Positions 44,862 to 56,215 of a stretch of 64,000 nucleotides of DNA are shown piece by piece. The first letter of the stretch is position 1. The number at the start of each line of letters is the position of its first letter. The stretch covers positions 59,465 through 123,464 of the forward strand of contig WHUX01000162.1 of the NCBI GenBank assembly GCA_015179025.1, in the 5' to 3' direction. Both the position numbers and the translations under genes were made by a program. The notes under the pieces are model-generated. The model was given only the letters and a program-made list of their open reading frames with translations. It was not told the DNA's origin and made no database searches. This DNA is from Terfezia claveryi (lineage: Eukaryota > Ascomycota > Pezizomycetes > Pezizales > Pezizaceae).

Positions 44862-45616
44862 CTAGTCAGGGTTGAAATGGGTCAGGATCGGTGCTGAGCA
44901 GAAGGCTTCCTTGAGGTTCTGGAAGGTGGATTGGGCTTTTGGATTCCACTGGAAGGCCCTTTTCGTCAGGTGTGAGCCAGCTTCTACCTTCATTTTCGTC
45001 AGGGCCGTCAGGGGTGTCGCGATCCTTAAGTATCCCAAGATAAATCGGCGGTAGAAGTTGGCAAATCCTAGGAAGGCTTGCACATCCTTCAAATTGGCTG
45101 GGGTTTCCCACTCTTGGATTGCAGCAACTTTGGCGGGGTCCATCCTAATACCTTCCGTGGTTATGATCAAGCCCAGGTACTTCACTTCTTGGACGTGGAA
45201 TTCCCATTTTTCAGGCTTAAGGTACAGCCCAGCCTGCTCCAGCTTCTCCAAGACTTGCCTGACATGGATTTTGTGCTCTGCCAGAGTATCTGAATAGATT
45301 AAGATATCGTCGAGGTAAGCCGTGCAGAACACATTCAGGAAGTCTCGCAGAGTGTCGTTAATAATGTGTTGGAAAGAGGCCAGGGCATTAGTTAGGCCAA
45401 AGGGTATGACGTTGTACTCAAAGTGGCCGTAACGTGTCCGGAAGGCTGTTTTCCACTCCTCCCCTTTTGCGATCCGTACCAGGTTGTACGCCCCTCGTAA
45501 GTCCAATTTGGTAAACCATTTTGCCTTGGAAAGCCTAGCTAATGTCTCCTAGATCAGAGGTAGGGGGTATCTGTTTTTGACCGTTATTTCGTTCAGGCCA
45601 CGATAATTAACACACA
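44862..45616 (-). pseudogene. D pol: reverse transcriptase core
   Basis: The 44862-45506 stretch reads [35 protein letters not shown] and [20 protein letters not shown] with the intact box, then [20 protein letters not shown] and [16 protein letters not shown] at 45548-45550 and TAA at about 45616 break the fingers. Confidence 0.92.
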
Positions 45617-46485
45617 ACTAAAGGGAGCCATCCGACTTCTTCACGAATAGCACCGAGGCACCCGCTGGAGAGGAGCTGTGGCGAATGAAGCTCTTGTTGA
45701 GGTTTTCTTCCAAGTATTTCTTCAAAGCTTCCAGCTCTAACCGGGACATTCTGTAGAGGGGCCCATAGGGTGGGGTCTTACCCTTTATCAGCGGAATAGT
45801 ATGATCATATGGCCGGTGGGGTGCGAGCTTTTCTGCAGCCTTCTCCGAGAACAGGTCGATGAATTCGTGGTATTCGTCGGGGACCATGGACTTCCACTCC
45901 TCCTTAGACCTCATCTTGTCAATCTCCAGGTTTACCTCATGTATGGACAGGGCATGAGCCTTCAGCTTGTGCCTCCTGGTGAGGTAAGCGAAAGCCCCTG
46001 CTCCGATAAAGCTAACATTCAGAGGTTTTGGAGGCAGTACAACAGGGGGAATTGGGGGAACAGGGGGATTGGCACCGATATGCGCATGCTGATGTACTAC
46101 CTGGGTCGGGTGAGTTATCGGGGGTGGTAAGGCACACAGCCCAGTAATGGTGGCCTTTGGATTTCCGCAGTGTTTTTGGCAATACTGGCTATTGAACTGC
46201 AGGGTGTACGAGCCAAAGCTGACCGATACATCGTGCATTCTAAGCCAGGGGATTCCGAGGACAATTGGGTATTTTAGCTTAGTGACGAACATGGGGAGGT
46301 TGGCCTCGGAGTGATCCCCCACCAGGGCAGGCAAGCACACAATATCGGTGATATCCCTGGAGGAGATGGGTCGACCGTCAATGACATCCAGGACACGGGG
46401 GGTTTTGAGCTTGGACATGGGTATAGAGAATTTACTGACAAAGGCTTGGTCAATGAATGCAATTCCTGAAGCTCCGTAATCTATA
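45617..46485 (-). pseudogene. D pol: protease C-terminal part and RT start
   Basis: From the foldback edge the protein reads [40 protein letters not shown], a Pro-rich linker (PPVPPIPPVVLPP), [20 protein letters not shown] and [13 protein letters not shown]. The open frame continues for 50 codons into the foldback element, which is an artefact. The catalytic D of the protease lies at the insertion point (FIDS then the insert). Confidence 0.9.
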
Positions 46486-47180
46486 AGTAGCGTGCGCACC
46501 GAGGCGAGTTTTCCCCGCGCCGACTCGCCAAGACTCGCGCCGACGGCCGAGTTTTGCCCCACCCTCCAACTCGGCGAGTTGGCTACACAATTCTCTGGAA
46601 AACTCGTGCCAGCGCCGAGTAGCCGACAAGTACTCGCCAAGCCTTTTTGTTATGCAGAATAGGCTGGAAGCCTACCTTCGCCGACCATATATACATGGAA
46701 ATCATGCATTCCCGAGTTATATATATATATGGAATTCGTGCATTCGCGGCTTACATATATACATGGAATTCATGCATGCACGGCCTCTATATTGTGTATT
46801 CGCGGCCTCTATATATATATGTAAATCTGGCATTCGCGGCCTCTATATATACATAGATTCGATATATACTAGCCGCGAATGTACGAACTCCATGTACATA
46901 TATAAGCCGCGAATGCATGATTTCCATGTATATATATAAGCCGCGAATGCACGAATTCCATGTATATATATAAGCTGCGAATGCACGAATTTCATGTATA
47001 TATGGGCGGCGAAGTTAGGCTTCTAGCCTATGCCCTGTAACAAAAGGGCTTGGCGAGTACTCGCGAGTAGCCAGCGAGTCGGCGCGAGTTGGCTTCTCAT
47101 TGATTGCCATCGGCGCGAGTCGGTGTCGAGTAGGAAAAATAGTTGGCAAACTCGCCTCGACTCGGGCCGATGCGCACACT
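46486..47180. mobile_element. 695-bp foldback (MITE-like) element
   Basis: Ends are AGTAGCGTGCGCACCGAGG and the complement of CCGATGCGCACACT, flanked by a 7-bp duplication atctata (46479-46485 and 47181-47187). The whole element folds: CG-rich outer arms full of GGCGAGT/ACTCGCC motifs and inner arms made of tandem units of about 40 bp (gcattcgcggc, tatatatacatg, gaattc). It codes for nothing. It splits the D protease. A 7-8 bp duplication with such ends suggests mobilisation by a hAT-like transposase, which is an inference. Confidence 0.88.
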
Positions 47181-47187
47181 ATCTATA

Positions 47188-47341
47188 AATGCTGACGTAT
47201 AGATTGTTCTATCATTGATTCTGAGGGAGATAGATACAACAAAATGCTCGCTGAACAAGCAAGATTCATCAACAGCGGAAGAAACAGAAAATGCAGACAA
47301 AGACAAATGGCCAGGGGCAGGTCCCTTGCTAGTGTCAGTAA
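47188..47341 (-). pseudogene. D pol: protease N-terminal part
   Basis: MSLSAFSVSSAVDESCLFSE and RINDRTIYTSAFID are the first part of the protease, cut just at the active-site Asp by the foldback element. Removing the insert and one target copy restores the A-F-I-D-x-G-A context seen in relatives. Confidence 0.87.
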
Positions 47342-48574
47342 CTAGGGAAGGGACAGGGCTTTTCCCGACTCATCAACCTCCTCAATCCTGGGCACTGGAG
47401 TATCGAAGATAGCATGGATAGCGAGGGAGCGATTCTTTCGAAGGGGGCAAGCTGCAATGAAGTGGTCGGCCTTCCCACAGGCTATGCATAGCCCATTATT
47501 CCGGCGGTGTTCCCTCTCTTCTTGGGTCAGGCGGGGTCTGCCTGATGATAAATCCATAGGGGTGGGTCCTCCTGCCACCAACGATGGGTGTGCTGGTTGA
47601 TTGGCGGGGGCAGGGGCCTGAGCTGCTTTGGTGGCATGGTGTTGCTAAGGCTGAGGCTGAGGTTGTGGGAGACGGGGTGCTGGCCTGTACATGAAACGGT
47701 TGCGGAGCCGGGATATCCGCTGTTCTACCCGGGAAGCCTGGTCAATGAATTCGTCAAGAGTTTTGGCTTCCGGGAGGCTGACCATGGCCTGCTGGATTTC
47801 ATCATTTAGCCTTTCCTGGAATTGCTCCAGTTTGGACTGGTTATTCCATCGGACCTCCGCCGCCAATCTCGAGAATTCTGCCACATAAGTGGACAGATCG
47901 GTGTTTTTCTGCCTGAGGGCTCAAAGGGCTCTACTGGCAGTACCAACGGCATCGGGGTCCCCGAACACCCTATCCAGGACTGTGGAAAGGGCCGAGATAT
48001 CGTCAAGCTTGATCCCGGTTTTGAGGACATATGGCTGGATCTGGTCACAAGCTTTCCCCTCCAGCAAGGCGAAAACGTATGCCAGTCGATGTTGTTCTGA
48101 CGGGAATCTGGCAGAATCCCCGTTCAGCTTGAGATTGATAGCATTTTTCCAGGCTCGTAGGCGAACCCGGTCCCCATTGAACTTGGGGGGTGTTAGAATG
48201 CTTTCGGTCTTGTTGCTACTGGCTGCTGTTGGTATTGCAAGGTTCCCTAGGGCGCGGCTGAGGTTTTGGACCGTAGTCCGTTTGCTGGCCAGGGCAAGGT
48301 TCAGATAGTCGAGATCGGTCTGGAGGACCGTAATCTCTTCGTCGGCGGATCTCAATTTTTGTTCAGCCATGGCCAGGCTGTTTTCAGCCACGGCCAGGCT
48401 GTTTTCAGCTACGGCCAGGCTGTTGCCGAGTTCGGCCCCGATGGTATCCATGGCCTCGAAGATGTCGATGATTTCTCGACGGTAGGCATTCAACTCGTTC
48501 AAGCCTAAGGGTATGGGGGAGCTCTTCCAGGTTTGAAAGCTGACAGCGGGTGGTGGGAGAGCTACTCCTGACAT
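47342..48574 (-). pseudogene. D gag
   Basis: The ATG at 48574 starts MSGVALPPPAVSFQTWKSSP. One frame runs to about 47342, with only a TGA near 47921 (CGA) and a TAG near 47648 (CAG). A helical segment has an 8-residue tandem triplication (AENSLAVA) at 48367-48432. The capsid part includes PPKFNGDRVRLRAWKNAINL and VAEFSRLAAEVRWNNQSKLE. MDLSSGRPRLTQEEREHRRN leads to an intact CCHC knuckle C-IA-C-GKAD-H-FIAA-C. It is the reference copy for reading Z gag. Confidence 0.92.
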
Positions 48575-48610
48575 GACTGCATACCAGTTAGTCCAAAGGA
48601 TCCAATGTAG

Positions 48611-49105
48611 TGTAGCGACAGCTCTGGGGGCAAGGCGACCAAGGGGTACGCCGGGGCAAGGGCAAGGCTAGGATAACACACACGTAGGAACGCTACGTGT
48701 GTGACCAGAGGGAGGCTGAGATGGGAGGCAAGGGCAAGAGGCAAGAGGGGCAGAGGGCAGGGGACACGAGACACGCGGAAGCAGTTGCCGCGTGTGTCAA
48801 GGTGGGCAGCAGGGCTGCAGAGTCGAGGCGAGATAAAGAGGTGCACAAGGGAGATGCACCAACGTGGAGAGAAGCAAGGCCCTGTATTAGATATACAAGA
48901 CGTTGGATGGGGATCCAATAAGAGGGCGGAGAGAGCAAGCTATATATACAGGCTTCCTTCCTGGCCAAGGCCACCAGAAGGAATAAGGTTCCCGAGACCC
49001 CTTATCTCGGGAACAGAGATAACAACGATATCAACCAACAATAACGAGAGTCGGACGGAATCTCGTCTGACTCTCAAACCTGGCTAGGAAAGGACGGTTG
49101 TGATA
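48611..49105 (-). repeat. Element D 5' LTR
   Basis: It is 495 bp, begins TGTAGCGACAG and ends GGTTGTGATA. It is followed on the minus strand by CTACATTGGATCC, the presumed primer-site region common to A, D, E, Y and Z. Confidence 0.95.
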
Positions 49106-49231
49106 CTCTCTATTCCTCCTATGTTTAGTTGGTACTGCGCAGAATATAACCTCGTCTCCTTTGATGCCCGTAACCATAATATAGCAATTTCCATCATCAC
49201 GATTATCTTCCTTCATTTTGACAGACCTTAC
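49106..49231 (-). pseudogene. B pol fragment right of D
   Basis: On the minus strand MKEDNRDDGNCYIMVTGIKG is followed by VIFCAVPTKHRRNRE, cut at ctctc by D and continuing at 42249. It is the segment between protease and RT. Confidence 0.83.
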
Positions 49232-49897
49232 TCAAGGTCTGCTAAGTATGATTTCACGGGTTAGGTTCGCCATTACGAAGAAACGACCACTGGTTACTAC
49301 TCCTCCTATCATAATTGTAACTTTGTGGCAGACTCCCACCACCCACGTACTATGTCCCGTAGCCCCCCCTACAGACCAGTTCACTTTAACGTCAATTGGT
49401 ATGTTGTATTCCTTGACAATGTCCTCCCTCACTAAGTTCAACTCGGATCCTCCATCAATTAGCATTTCCAACATATCTTCTGCATTATCATTTAGAGCCA
49501 CAATGCACACCGGGCATGCCGCTGTGTAAAGCTCTCTATCCGATTCATTCCTGTACACCTGTGATATTACTGCATCCATCTTTTTCTCTATGCGATGCTG
49601 CGTTTCCGTAATTCGAGGAACTCTTCTGATTCCTGTACACTGCTGTACTAACTCTGGCCATGCTATTGCTAGGATCTCTTCCAGATTGAGTCCTCCACCA
49701 CTCATTAACTTATGAGCAATTTTATCGAGGTCTAAGTTTTCCCTCATCCACATCCAAATAGGGACATTCTTAACTTCTTCTATTTCTTCGATCTTCTTTT
49801 CTTCCGGCTTCTCTTTTATCCTTTTCTTCTTAGGTTCAAGCTCCTTCAATTCCTCTATATCCTTCATTATCTCATCTTTCATCGTAGGCTCCTGCAC
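49232..49897 (-). pseudogene. B pol: protease region
   Basis: This is a 221-codon open stretch. EPKKKRIKEKPEEKKIEEIE is a charged linker. CIVALNDNAEDMLEMLIDGG with SELNLVREDIVKEYNIPIDV is the protease loop, D-G-G-S in place of D-S/T-G-A/S. HKVTIMIGGVVTSGRFFVMA and REIILSRP are later strands. It lies between gag and the RT as expected. Confidence 0.82.
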
Positions 49898-51660
49898 CTT
49901 CTGTTCTTCTTGCGGCCTCCTTTAATTTGATGGTGGCTTCGGATTACTGGGTGGCCAGAATTTCATTCCTTCTCGAGATTCTCTAGGAATAATTCCTTCC
50001 TTCATATTCCTAGATTCGCCTTGTGTTTGGACTGGCTTATAGATTATTGGCTGCCCATTCATCTTCCCACATTCGTATCCTTCTCCTTTATGAGTCACAG
50101 TCTTCACACTAGGCCTTTGTTCTTGTAGTATTATTGCGCTGGAAATAGACTTAATCGAATCGATTTTTGATTCCTTAGTCTTTAACGCTTTCTCCACTCA
50201 TTCCTTCTACCATTCAGTTACTTGTCCGTCCTCGGCTACTGTTGGATAAGGCACCCTAATTGTCCCTTCCATCCCTTCTTGTCCTAAGAATAGAGAGGCT
50301 CCATGGAAATGTATATCTCCTCTTTCGATCACCTTCTGGAAGTCCTTACATTCATCTCTCTTATGCATTCCACCATCCCAAAAACATCCTCGAAACCTTT
50401 GTCCCCCACCTTGATTCCCTGTATTGGATTAATAATCTCTTCGTCTATACTGATTAGGATTATACAGTTATTGCAGTTGTTGTAACTTAGGAGTTATTGT
50501 GGCTCTCTTCTTGAGCTCTGCTAACTCAAGATCTCGCTTGATTGCTTCCTCTTTAGCACTTCACTGAGCTTCTAAGTACTGAAGCTTCAAATCTCTCAGT
50601 TGGTTGACGATCTCATCCATAGGGTCCGCCTTTTCCTGCTTCTTTGAGGTTTCCTTCTTTGTCTCGTGCTTACTTTCGTTCTTAAGTATCTTGACTTGAG
50701 GTACCGTTTCTTCATATTCTGTCTCATCTTCTTCTTCCCTAAAGAACCTTGTTATCTACGACCCTTCATCCTCTAACCATTCTAACGCGGTCTGCTTGAC
50801 GTCCTCCCACTTATCTATGAGTGTGTCAGGATTCTCTAGATTGATCTCATACTTCTGGCAAATCTTATCTCCTGCACGAATTTTGAAGGCTCGCAAGAAT
50901 AATGTAATCCTAGTCCACTCATCCAACCTTCATTTCTCCAATAATATTTCTGATCATTCACTGTATTCAATGATGAACGAACGGTAGTCGCCAGGACTTG
51001 GATTTTCCTTCTTTCTCATTTCCGATACTATCCTTTGCAAGTCCTTTACCGTGATCCTTTTCAACTCTGAGTCACTGGCCCTAAAATCCTTCAACAGTTG
51101 CTTCTTGAATTCATCCCAATCATTCTCCTTGTATGACCTAATTGTCTTGAGATATTTTCCAATTGATTTCTCACAGTATTGGACAATTCTCTTTATCTTC
51201 TGCTCCTCTGTCTACTCAACTGTTAGATTATCCCATTTGGCAAGGAAATCAGAGACATCTGTTCCGTCGAAATAAGGTGCTCCCTATTGACTAGGTAAAG
51301 GATAAAAAGCCACTGGGCCCAAGGTTGCAATTTGAACTTCACGAGGCACCGCAGAACTATTTCTCCCTTCTCTCGCCTTTCGCTTCCCTGCCACTTTTGA
51401 GCTTTCTCCAGGCTCTTGATGATATGTTCCCTCTTCTTCAGGAGTTATTTTATCCAGGAATGAATCAATTTTGGTCAAAACCTTTTCTAGCTTTTCGCTG
51501 CAAGGATAGGTTATGTATTGAGAACTGTACACTTGTATAGGAATTCTCCTTGTCAGTCGTTCTGCTCTCCTTCTATTTCTTACTTGCCTCTTAAGCTTAG
51601 ATACTATATTGTTCAATTCTGAAAATTCGCTTCTTTCTGTCGTCTTAGAGGATTGCTTTG
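49898..51660 (-). pseudogene. B gag
   Basis: The 51284-51616 stretch (MNNIVSKLKRQVRNRRRAER; EKLEKVLTKIDSFLDKITPE) is the N-terminal part. 50750-51280 holds the capsid-like region, broken by several stops. A Cys/His motif CFWDGGMHKRDEC (50348-50386), a shortened knuckle lacking its second Cys, is followed by a Pro/Lys-rich end (49922-50197, KFWPPSNPKPPSN). All are on the minus strand. Confidence 0.78.
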
Positions 51661-51906
51661 ATCCTTTTTCTTGTTCTTCGTTCTTCCTTCTTCATTTTTT
51701 TTTTTTCCAAGTTCCAGATTCTCTTCAGGTCTTTGTACATTTCTATTAGCATCCATACTATTATCATCCACACCTATTTCTCCCACGACATTTTGATTAG
51801 CTTCCCACTAACCATTCCTATGACCTCATACATTTCTGCTTTGTTTTTTGGGACTTCCCGTCTTGTTTTTTTTCTTCCTTTTGGTGATAACAATTTAGTG
51901 ATAAAC

Positions 51907-51927
51907 TCTCCGGTTGAAGGGACCAAT
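51907..51927 (-). other. Primer-binding site region of B
   Basis: Directly after the 5' LTR the minus strand reads ATTGGTCCCTTCAACCGGA. TGG two to three bases after the LTR is the usual start of a tRNA primer-binding site. Which tRNA is not clear. Confidence 0.55.
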
Positions 51928-52846
51928 ATGAAGGCACTTCGTTCATAACGGAAGAATATGCACTGAAGGACCAGGTGAGAGCTTCAATAGTATTGCTTAC
52001 TTAGAAAAGAAGAAAAGATAGAGAGATCACAAAAGTAGAATCGTACATTCCAAAAATTACTGTTCCTCTCGCCTCCTTCGAGTTTTTCCATAAAAATACC
52101 ATAACGACTGTATCCTTCTGCTTTCCGTCACAATAATATCATTATCAACCAACAAGACTAACTTTTGCGTAATTCTGCCTCGAACTAACCATCATACTGA
52201 CACCCATCTCTCTTGACACCCAAACAAGCTTGTTCGACTGTCGTTTCTTCACCTTTTCCTTATTCGATACCTGAACAACTCTGTTCGACTGTCAAATCTC
52301 TTGCTTATTCGACACCCGAACAACCTTGTTCGACTGTCATTTCTTCATCTTTCCCTTATTCGACACCTGAACAACTCTGTTCGACTGTCAAATCTCTTGC
52401 TTATTCGACACCCGAACAACTCTGTTCGACTGTCAAATCTCTTGCTTATTCGACACCCGAACAACTCTGTTCGACTGTCAAATGTCTTGCTTATTCGATA
52501 CCCGAACAACTCTGTTCGACTATCAATTCTTCATTTTATTCGATACCCGAACAACTCTGTTCGACTGTCAAATCTCTTGCTTATTCGACACCCGAACAAC
52601 TCTGTTCGACTGTCAAATCTCTTGCCTTTCTAGCATATCAGCCTCTTTAATTTGACACTCGAACAAAGTCTGTTCGGGTGTCAGCGTTAACAAGCAAATC
52701 ACCAAAAACAATGCCATTCATTTAACTGAATAAATTACTTGACAAACAAAAACCCATAAAGTAAATAATAAAAATAAAATAATAAAAAAAACTAAAAAAA
52801 CTCAAAAAATCAAACTTTTCCCTACTCTTCCTTATTCTCCATCACA
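51928..52846 (-). repeat. Element B 5' LTR
   Basis: About 919 bp, partner of 11566-12477, with the hairpin array at 52215-52630 and a separate hairpin at 52654-52682. It ends ATCACA and is followed by the target copy ccggt. Confidence 0.94.
52215..52630. repeat. Hairpin array in the B 5' LTR
   Basis: About nine units of 45-51 bp. In several, GACACCC has become GATACCC, a C-to-T change. The order of unit tails differs from the other LTR. Confidence 0.9.
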
Positions 52847-52903
52847 CCGGTTATCGTGCTCAGGCCTCCTAGTCGCTGGAGCTCCAGCCTAAAGGGGGGA
52901 TAG
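52847..52903 (+). other. A 3' untranslated region, right part, with polypurine tract
   Basis: This continues A after B. TAGTCGCTGGAGCTCCAGCC, an inverted repeat, precedes the polypurine tract AAAGGGGGGATAG (52891-52903). E has the same sequence at 59455-59491. Confidence 0.9.
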
Positions 52904-53580
52904 TGTCACAACCGTGTCCTTAGTCTTGATTTGACACTCGAACAGGCTTGTTCGGGTGTCGTTGATGGGTTATTATTATTGTTGCCCTCGGCATCACCTG
53001 CGACGCAGGTGATGGGTTATTGTGATTGTTGCCCTCAGCATTAACTGCGACGCAGGTGATGGGTTATTGTTATTGTTGCCCTCGGCATCACCTGCAATGC
53101 AGGTGATAGGTTATTGACATTGTTGCCTTTATCATCACCTGCGATCGCAGGTGATGGGTTATCGTTACCTTGCTTGGCTTCCGAGATAAGGGATCTTGGG
53201 AAGCTTATTCCTTCCGTTGCCCTGGCCCAGAATTATGTATATATAGCCCCTGTCCCTCGTACTGTCATTGGATCCCTATCCAATGTCTTGTATACCTAAT
53301 ACAGGACCTTGTCTCTCCGCGAAGGTGTACCTCCCTTGTACACCCCCTCGTCTTGCCTTGTCCCGTGAATAACTCTGCAGCACAGCTGCCCCCCTCTGAC
53401 ACACGCAGCAACTGCCTCCGCGTGTCTCATGCTCCTTGCCCTCTGCCCCTTTTGCCTCTTGCCCTTGCCCCTAGCCTTTCCCCTGATCACACACATAGCG
53501 TTCCTACATGTGTGTTACCTCGTTCCTGTTCTCGCCCCGGCGTACCCCTTGGTCGCCTTGTCCCCGGAGCCCTCGTTATA
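52904..53580 (+). repeat. Element A 3' LTR
   Basis: It is 677 bp, starts TGTCACAACC and ends CGTTATA (CA changed to TA). It has the hairpin at 52933-52960, four palindrome units at 52964-53160, the last a perfect 22-bp palindrome near 53136-53157, and a TATA box near 53238-53246. The target copy ccagc follows at 53581. Confidence 0.94.
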
Positions 53581-53732
53581 CCAGCCTGGAGAACTCTGCC
53601 ACATATGTGGACAGATCCAAATTACGTTGTTTCAAGGCTTAGAGGGCTCGGCTAGCTGTGCCTATGGCATCGGGGTCTCCAAAAGCCCTGTCCAGAATAG
53701 CGAAGAGTGCCGGGATACCGTCCAGCTTAATC
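53581..53732 (-). pseudogene. Z gag, middle fragment
   Basis: This is a 152-bp piece of Z gag between A and E. It matches D gag from 47868 to 48012 (LSTYVAEFSR to IGILDRAFGDPDA in the minus frame). It ends at taatc, the E target. Without the nested elements it would be unrecognisable as part of one gag. Confidence 0.92.
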
Positions 53733-54265
53733 TGTCACAACCGTGTTCTTAGTCTTGATTTGACACTCAAACAGGCTTGTTCGGGTGTCGTGCTGTTTTG
53801 ACACTCCAAAAGGCTTGTTCGGGTGTCGTTGATGAGTTATCATTACCTTGCTTGGCTTCCGAGATAAGGGATCTTGGGAAGCTTATTCCTTTCGTTGCCC
53901 TGGCCTGGAATTATGTATATATAGCCCCTGTCCCTCGTACTATCGTTGGATCCCTATCTAACGTCTTGTATCCTAATACAGATCTTGCCTCTCTCCGCAA
54001 AGATGTACTCCTTGTACACTCCTCTTATCTTACCTCATCCTATGAACAACTCTGCAGCACAGCTGCCTCCCCTGACCCTGACATACACGGCAACTGCCTC
54101 CGCATGTCTCGTACCCCGTGCCCACTGTCTCTCTTGCCTCTCGCCCTTGCCTCCCGCCTCAGCCTTCCCCTAGTCACATACGTAGCACTCCTACGTGAGT
54201 ATCACCCTAGCCTTGCCCTTGCCCGCGTACCCCTTGGTCGCCTTGTCCCCAGAGCCGTCGTTACA
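53733..54265 (+). repeat. Element E 5' LTR
   Basis: It starts TGTCACAACC and ends CGTTACA. It has two hairpin copies (53762-53789 and 53800-53827) where A has one, and none of the palindrome units of A. A TATATATA box lies near 53916-53924. Confidence 0.95.
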
Positions 54266-54300
54266 CTATGTTGGATCACCCTGATCAACCAGTACACTTA

Positions 54301-55490
54301 ATGGCTGCTCAAGACACCACTCCCGTGCTCACAGCCAGATTTCGAGCCTAGCAAGCTCTACCCATTGCCATGAACCAGGCCGATTTCGGCAGCTATCGTC
54401 AGACCATTATCGATATATACCTGGCAGCGGATGCCTTAGGCCAACGACTGGAATCGGCCATACATGAAGGACAACAAAAATAGACCAGGGCCAATGACGA
54501 AGTCACAATACTCACCGAAGACCTCCTCTCATACCAGGCTGACCTCGCCTCCTGCCAAAACAACCTCGTGACTGCCCAGAACGACTTAGTCAATGAAAGA
54601 AGAACTATTCAGACCCTGAATAGGGTCCTGGACAAGATCGGATTCCAAACAGCCCCAGCACCCCAAGCATCCCAGACACCCAAAACCCAAGATCTCCCTA
54701 TCCCGCCAAAGTTCAATGGCGACAGGACTCGCCTGAAAGCCTAGAAAATTCCATCAAAATCAAACTAACTGGGGATGCTGCAAAATTCCCTACCATTCAG
54801 CACCGATTAGCTTATGTATAAGGCCTATTGGAGGCAGAGCTTTGGACTAGGTCCAACCCTATGTGCTGATGACCGCTTCAACCTCCCTGATGTTGCTGCT
54901 CTGTCACAATCCTCGACTGTGACTTCGGAGACCCAGACCCCATAGGTACGGCAACTCGCGCTCTCCGAGTACTAAAACAGAAGGGCCATGACCTATCAAC
55001 ATACGTGGCAGAATTCACAAGGTTGGCAGCAGAGGTGGAGTGGAACGATCGGTGAAGCTGGAACAGTTCGAGAAAGGCCTCAATATTGAGCTCAAACAGG
55101 CCCTCCTCTAATCTCCAGATGTTAAAACCCTGGATGAATTCATTGATCAGGCATCCAAGATGGAGCAAAAGATAGCTAGGTTGAGAGTCCAGGTCAGCGC
55201 CCCCAGTACCTATGGCCTCCTGTTAAAACCCAGCACCCCTAGCAACAAACTCGACCCCAGAACCCTAGCCCTCAGACCCAAGCTACAGCCAATAAGCCAG
55301 CCCACCCATCTCTGGTAGCAGGGGCACCACCCCCATGGATTTATCATCAGGAAGGCCCGCCTACACAAGAAGAGAGGAATCGCCGCAACAATAGGTTGTG
55401 CATTGCCTGTGGGAAAGGGACCACTTCATCGTAGCATGTCCCCTCCGCAAAAACCGCTAGATGGCCGCCCACGCCATATCCGAATCACAG
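54301..55490 (+). pseudogene. E gag
   Basis: The ATG at 54301 (MAAQDTTPVLTARFRA) is followed by TAG codons at 54349 and 54481 (CAG). A long helical segment (LTEDLLSYQADLASCQNNLV) differs from the N-terminus of D and Z. PPKFNGDRTRLKA starts the capsid part. Single-base losses near 54742, 54870 and 55053 shift frames. The knuckle starts C-IA-C-GK at about 55400 and is then frameshifted. Confidence 0.87.
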
Positions 55491-56215
55491 ATCGAAGAGG
55501 TTGAAGAGTCGGAAAAGGAGAGTCCCTTGCCTAGTTACTGACACTAGTAAGGGACCTGCTCCAGGTCATTTATCTTTGTCTGCGTTTTCCTTGCCTACAT
55601 CTATATCTGTTGATGAGTCTCGCCTGTTTGGCGAGCACTTGTTGTACCTATAACTGTCAAGTTCAATGATAAAACAGTGGTTACATCAGCTCTCATAGAT
55701 TGTGGTGCTTCAGGAATAGTATTATTGACCAGACCTTCGTCAGTAAAAACTCTATACCAACCTCCAAGCTAAAACTCCCCGCCTTCTTGATGTTATCGAC
55801 GCCGCCCTATCTCTTCTGGGGCGATTACGACCTCACGTGCCTGCCCAGCGCCATGGGTGATCACTCGGAAGATCTCCCAATGTTCATAACCAAGCTAAAG
55901 TACCCAATTGTCTTGGGATCCCCTGGCTTAGGATGCACGATGTATCAGTTAGCTTCGGCTCTTACACCTTGCATTCAACAGCCCTTATTGCAAAAAACAC
56001 TATGGGGATCCAAAAACCACTGTCACTGGGCTGTGCGCATTGCCACCCCCAATAATCCACCCGACGCAGGTGGTACTCCCGCCTGCATACATCAATACCA
56101 CCATTCCCCTGGTTTCCCCTGTCCCCTCTATGCCCCGAGTCCCCAAAAACCTCTGAATATTAGCTTCATCGGAGCAGGGCTTTCGCTTACCTCACCAGGA
56201 GGCACAAGCTGAAGG
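55491..56215 (+). pseudogene. E pol: protease and linker
   Basis: The ALIDCGASGI loop is at 55690-55720, followed by a frameshift. [20 protein letters not shown] and KLKYPIVLG follow at 55840-55915, then another shift. PQKPLNISFIGAG ends the linker near 56160. At least five small indels are visible by comparison with A. Confidence 0.85.

Larger units (their letters stand above)
42250..49105 (-). mobile_element. Element D, gypsy chromovirus with a foldback insert
   Basis: LTRs 42250-42743 (494 bp) and 48611-49105 (495 bp) differ at about twenty positions counted by eye, almost all transitions. The target duplication is ctctc at 42245-42249 and 49106-49110. Gag, protease, RT, RNase H, integrase and chromodomain are in order on the minus strand. 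The protease is split by a 695-bp foldback element. It is the same family as Z, one of the younger copies, and inserted into B pol. Confidence 0.95.
11566..52846 (-). mobile_element. Element B, large Ty3/gypsy element, split by F and D
   Basis: Long direct repeats of about 912 and 919 bp (11566-12477 and 51928-52846) flank minus-strand gag, protease, RT, RNase H, integrase and an extra ORF. The target duplication is ccggt at 11561-11565 and 52847-52851. Its internal sequence is interrupted by F (17730-42095) and D (42250-49105). Across the F gap the protein frame rejoins exactly (RNVMH then DFDYN). Net length is about 10 kb. It is a different gypsy lineage from A/D/E/Z and no chromodomain was recognised. 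Confidence 0.93.
5879..53580 (+). mobile_element. Element A, Ty3/gypsy chromovirus, split by B
   Basis: Its LTRs (5879-6555 and 52904-53580) are both 677 bp, and the target duplication is ccagc at 5874-5878 and 53581-53585. Internal sequence runs from 6556 to 11565 and resumes at 52847, joined across B in register with the 3' region of E. Net length is about 6.4 kb: gag, protease, RT, RNase H, integrase and chromodomain, all decayed. The target is the gag of Z. Confidence 0.94.

Noticed and set aside
45801..46130. Antisense frames across pol genes of D, Z, A and E
   Set aside because: They mirror conserved pol codons and disappear or shift between copies. The sense strand carries recognised enzyme motifs.
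46647..46939. Open frames rich in Tyr, Ile and His in the foldback element
   Set aside because: They translate TATA-rich tandem units of a noncoding hairpin element.
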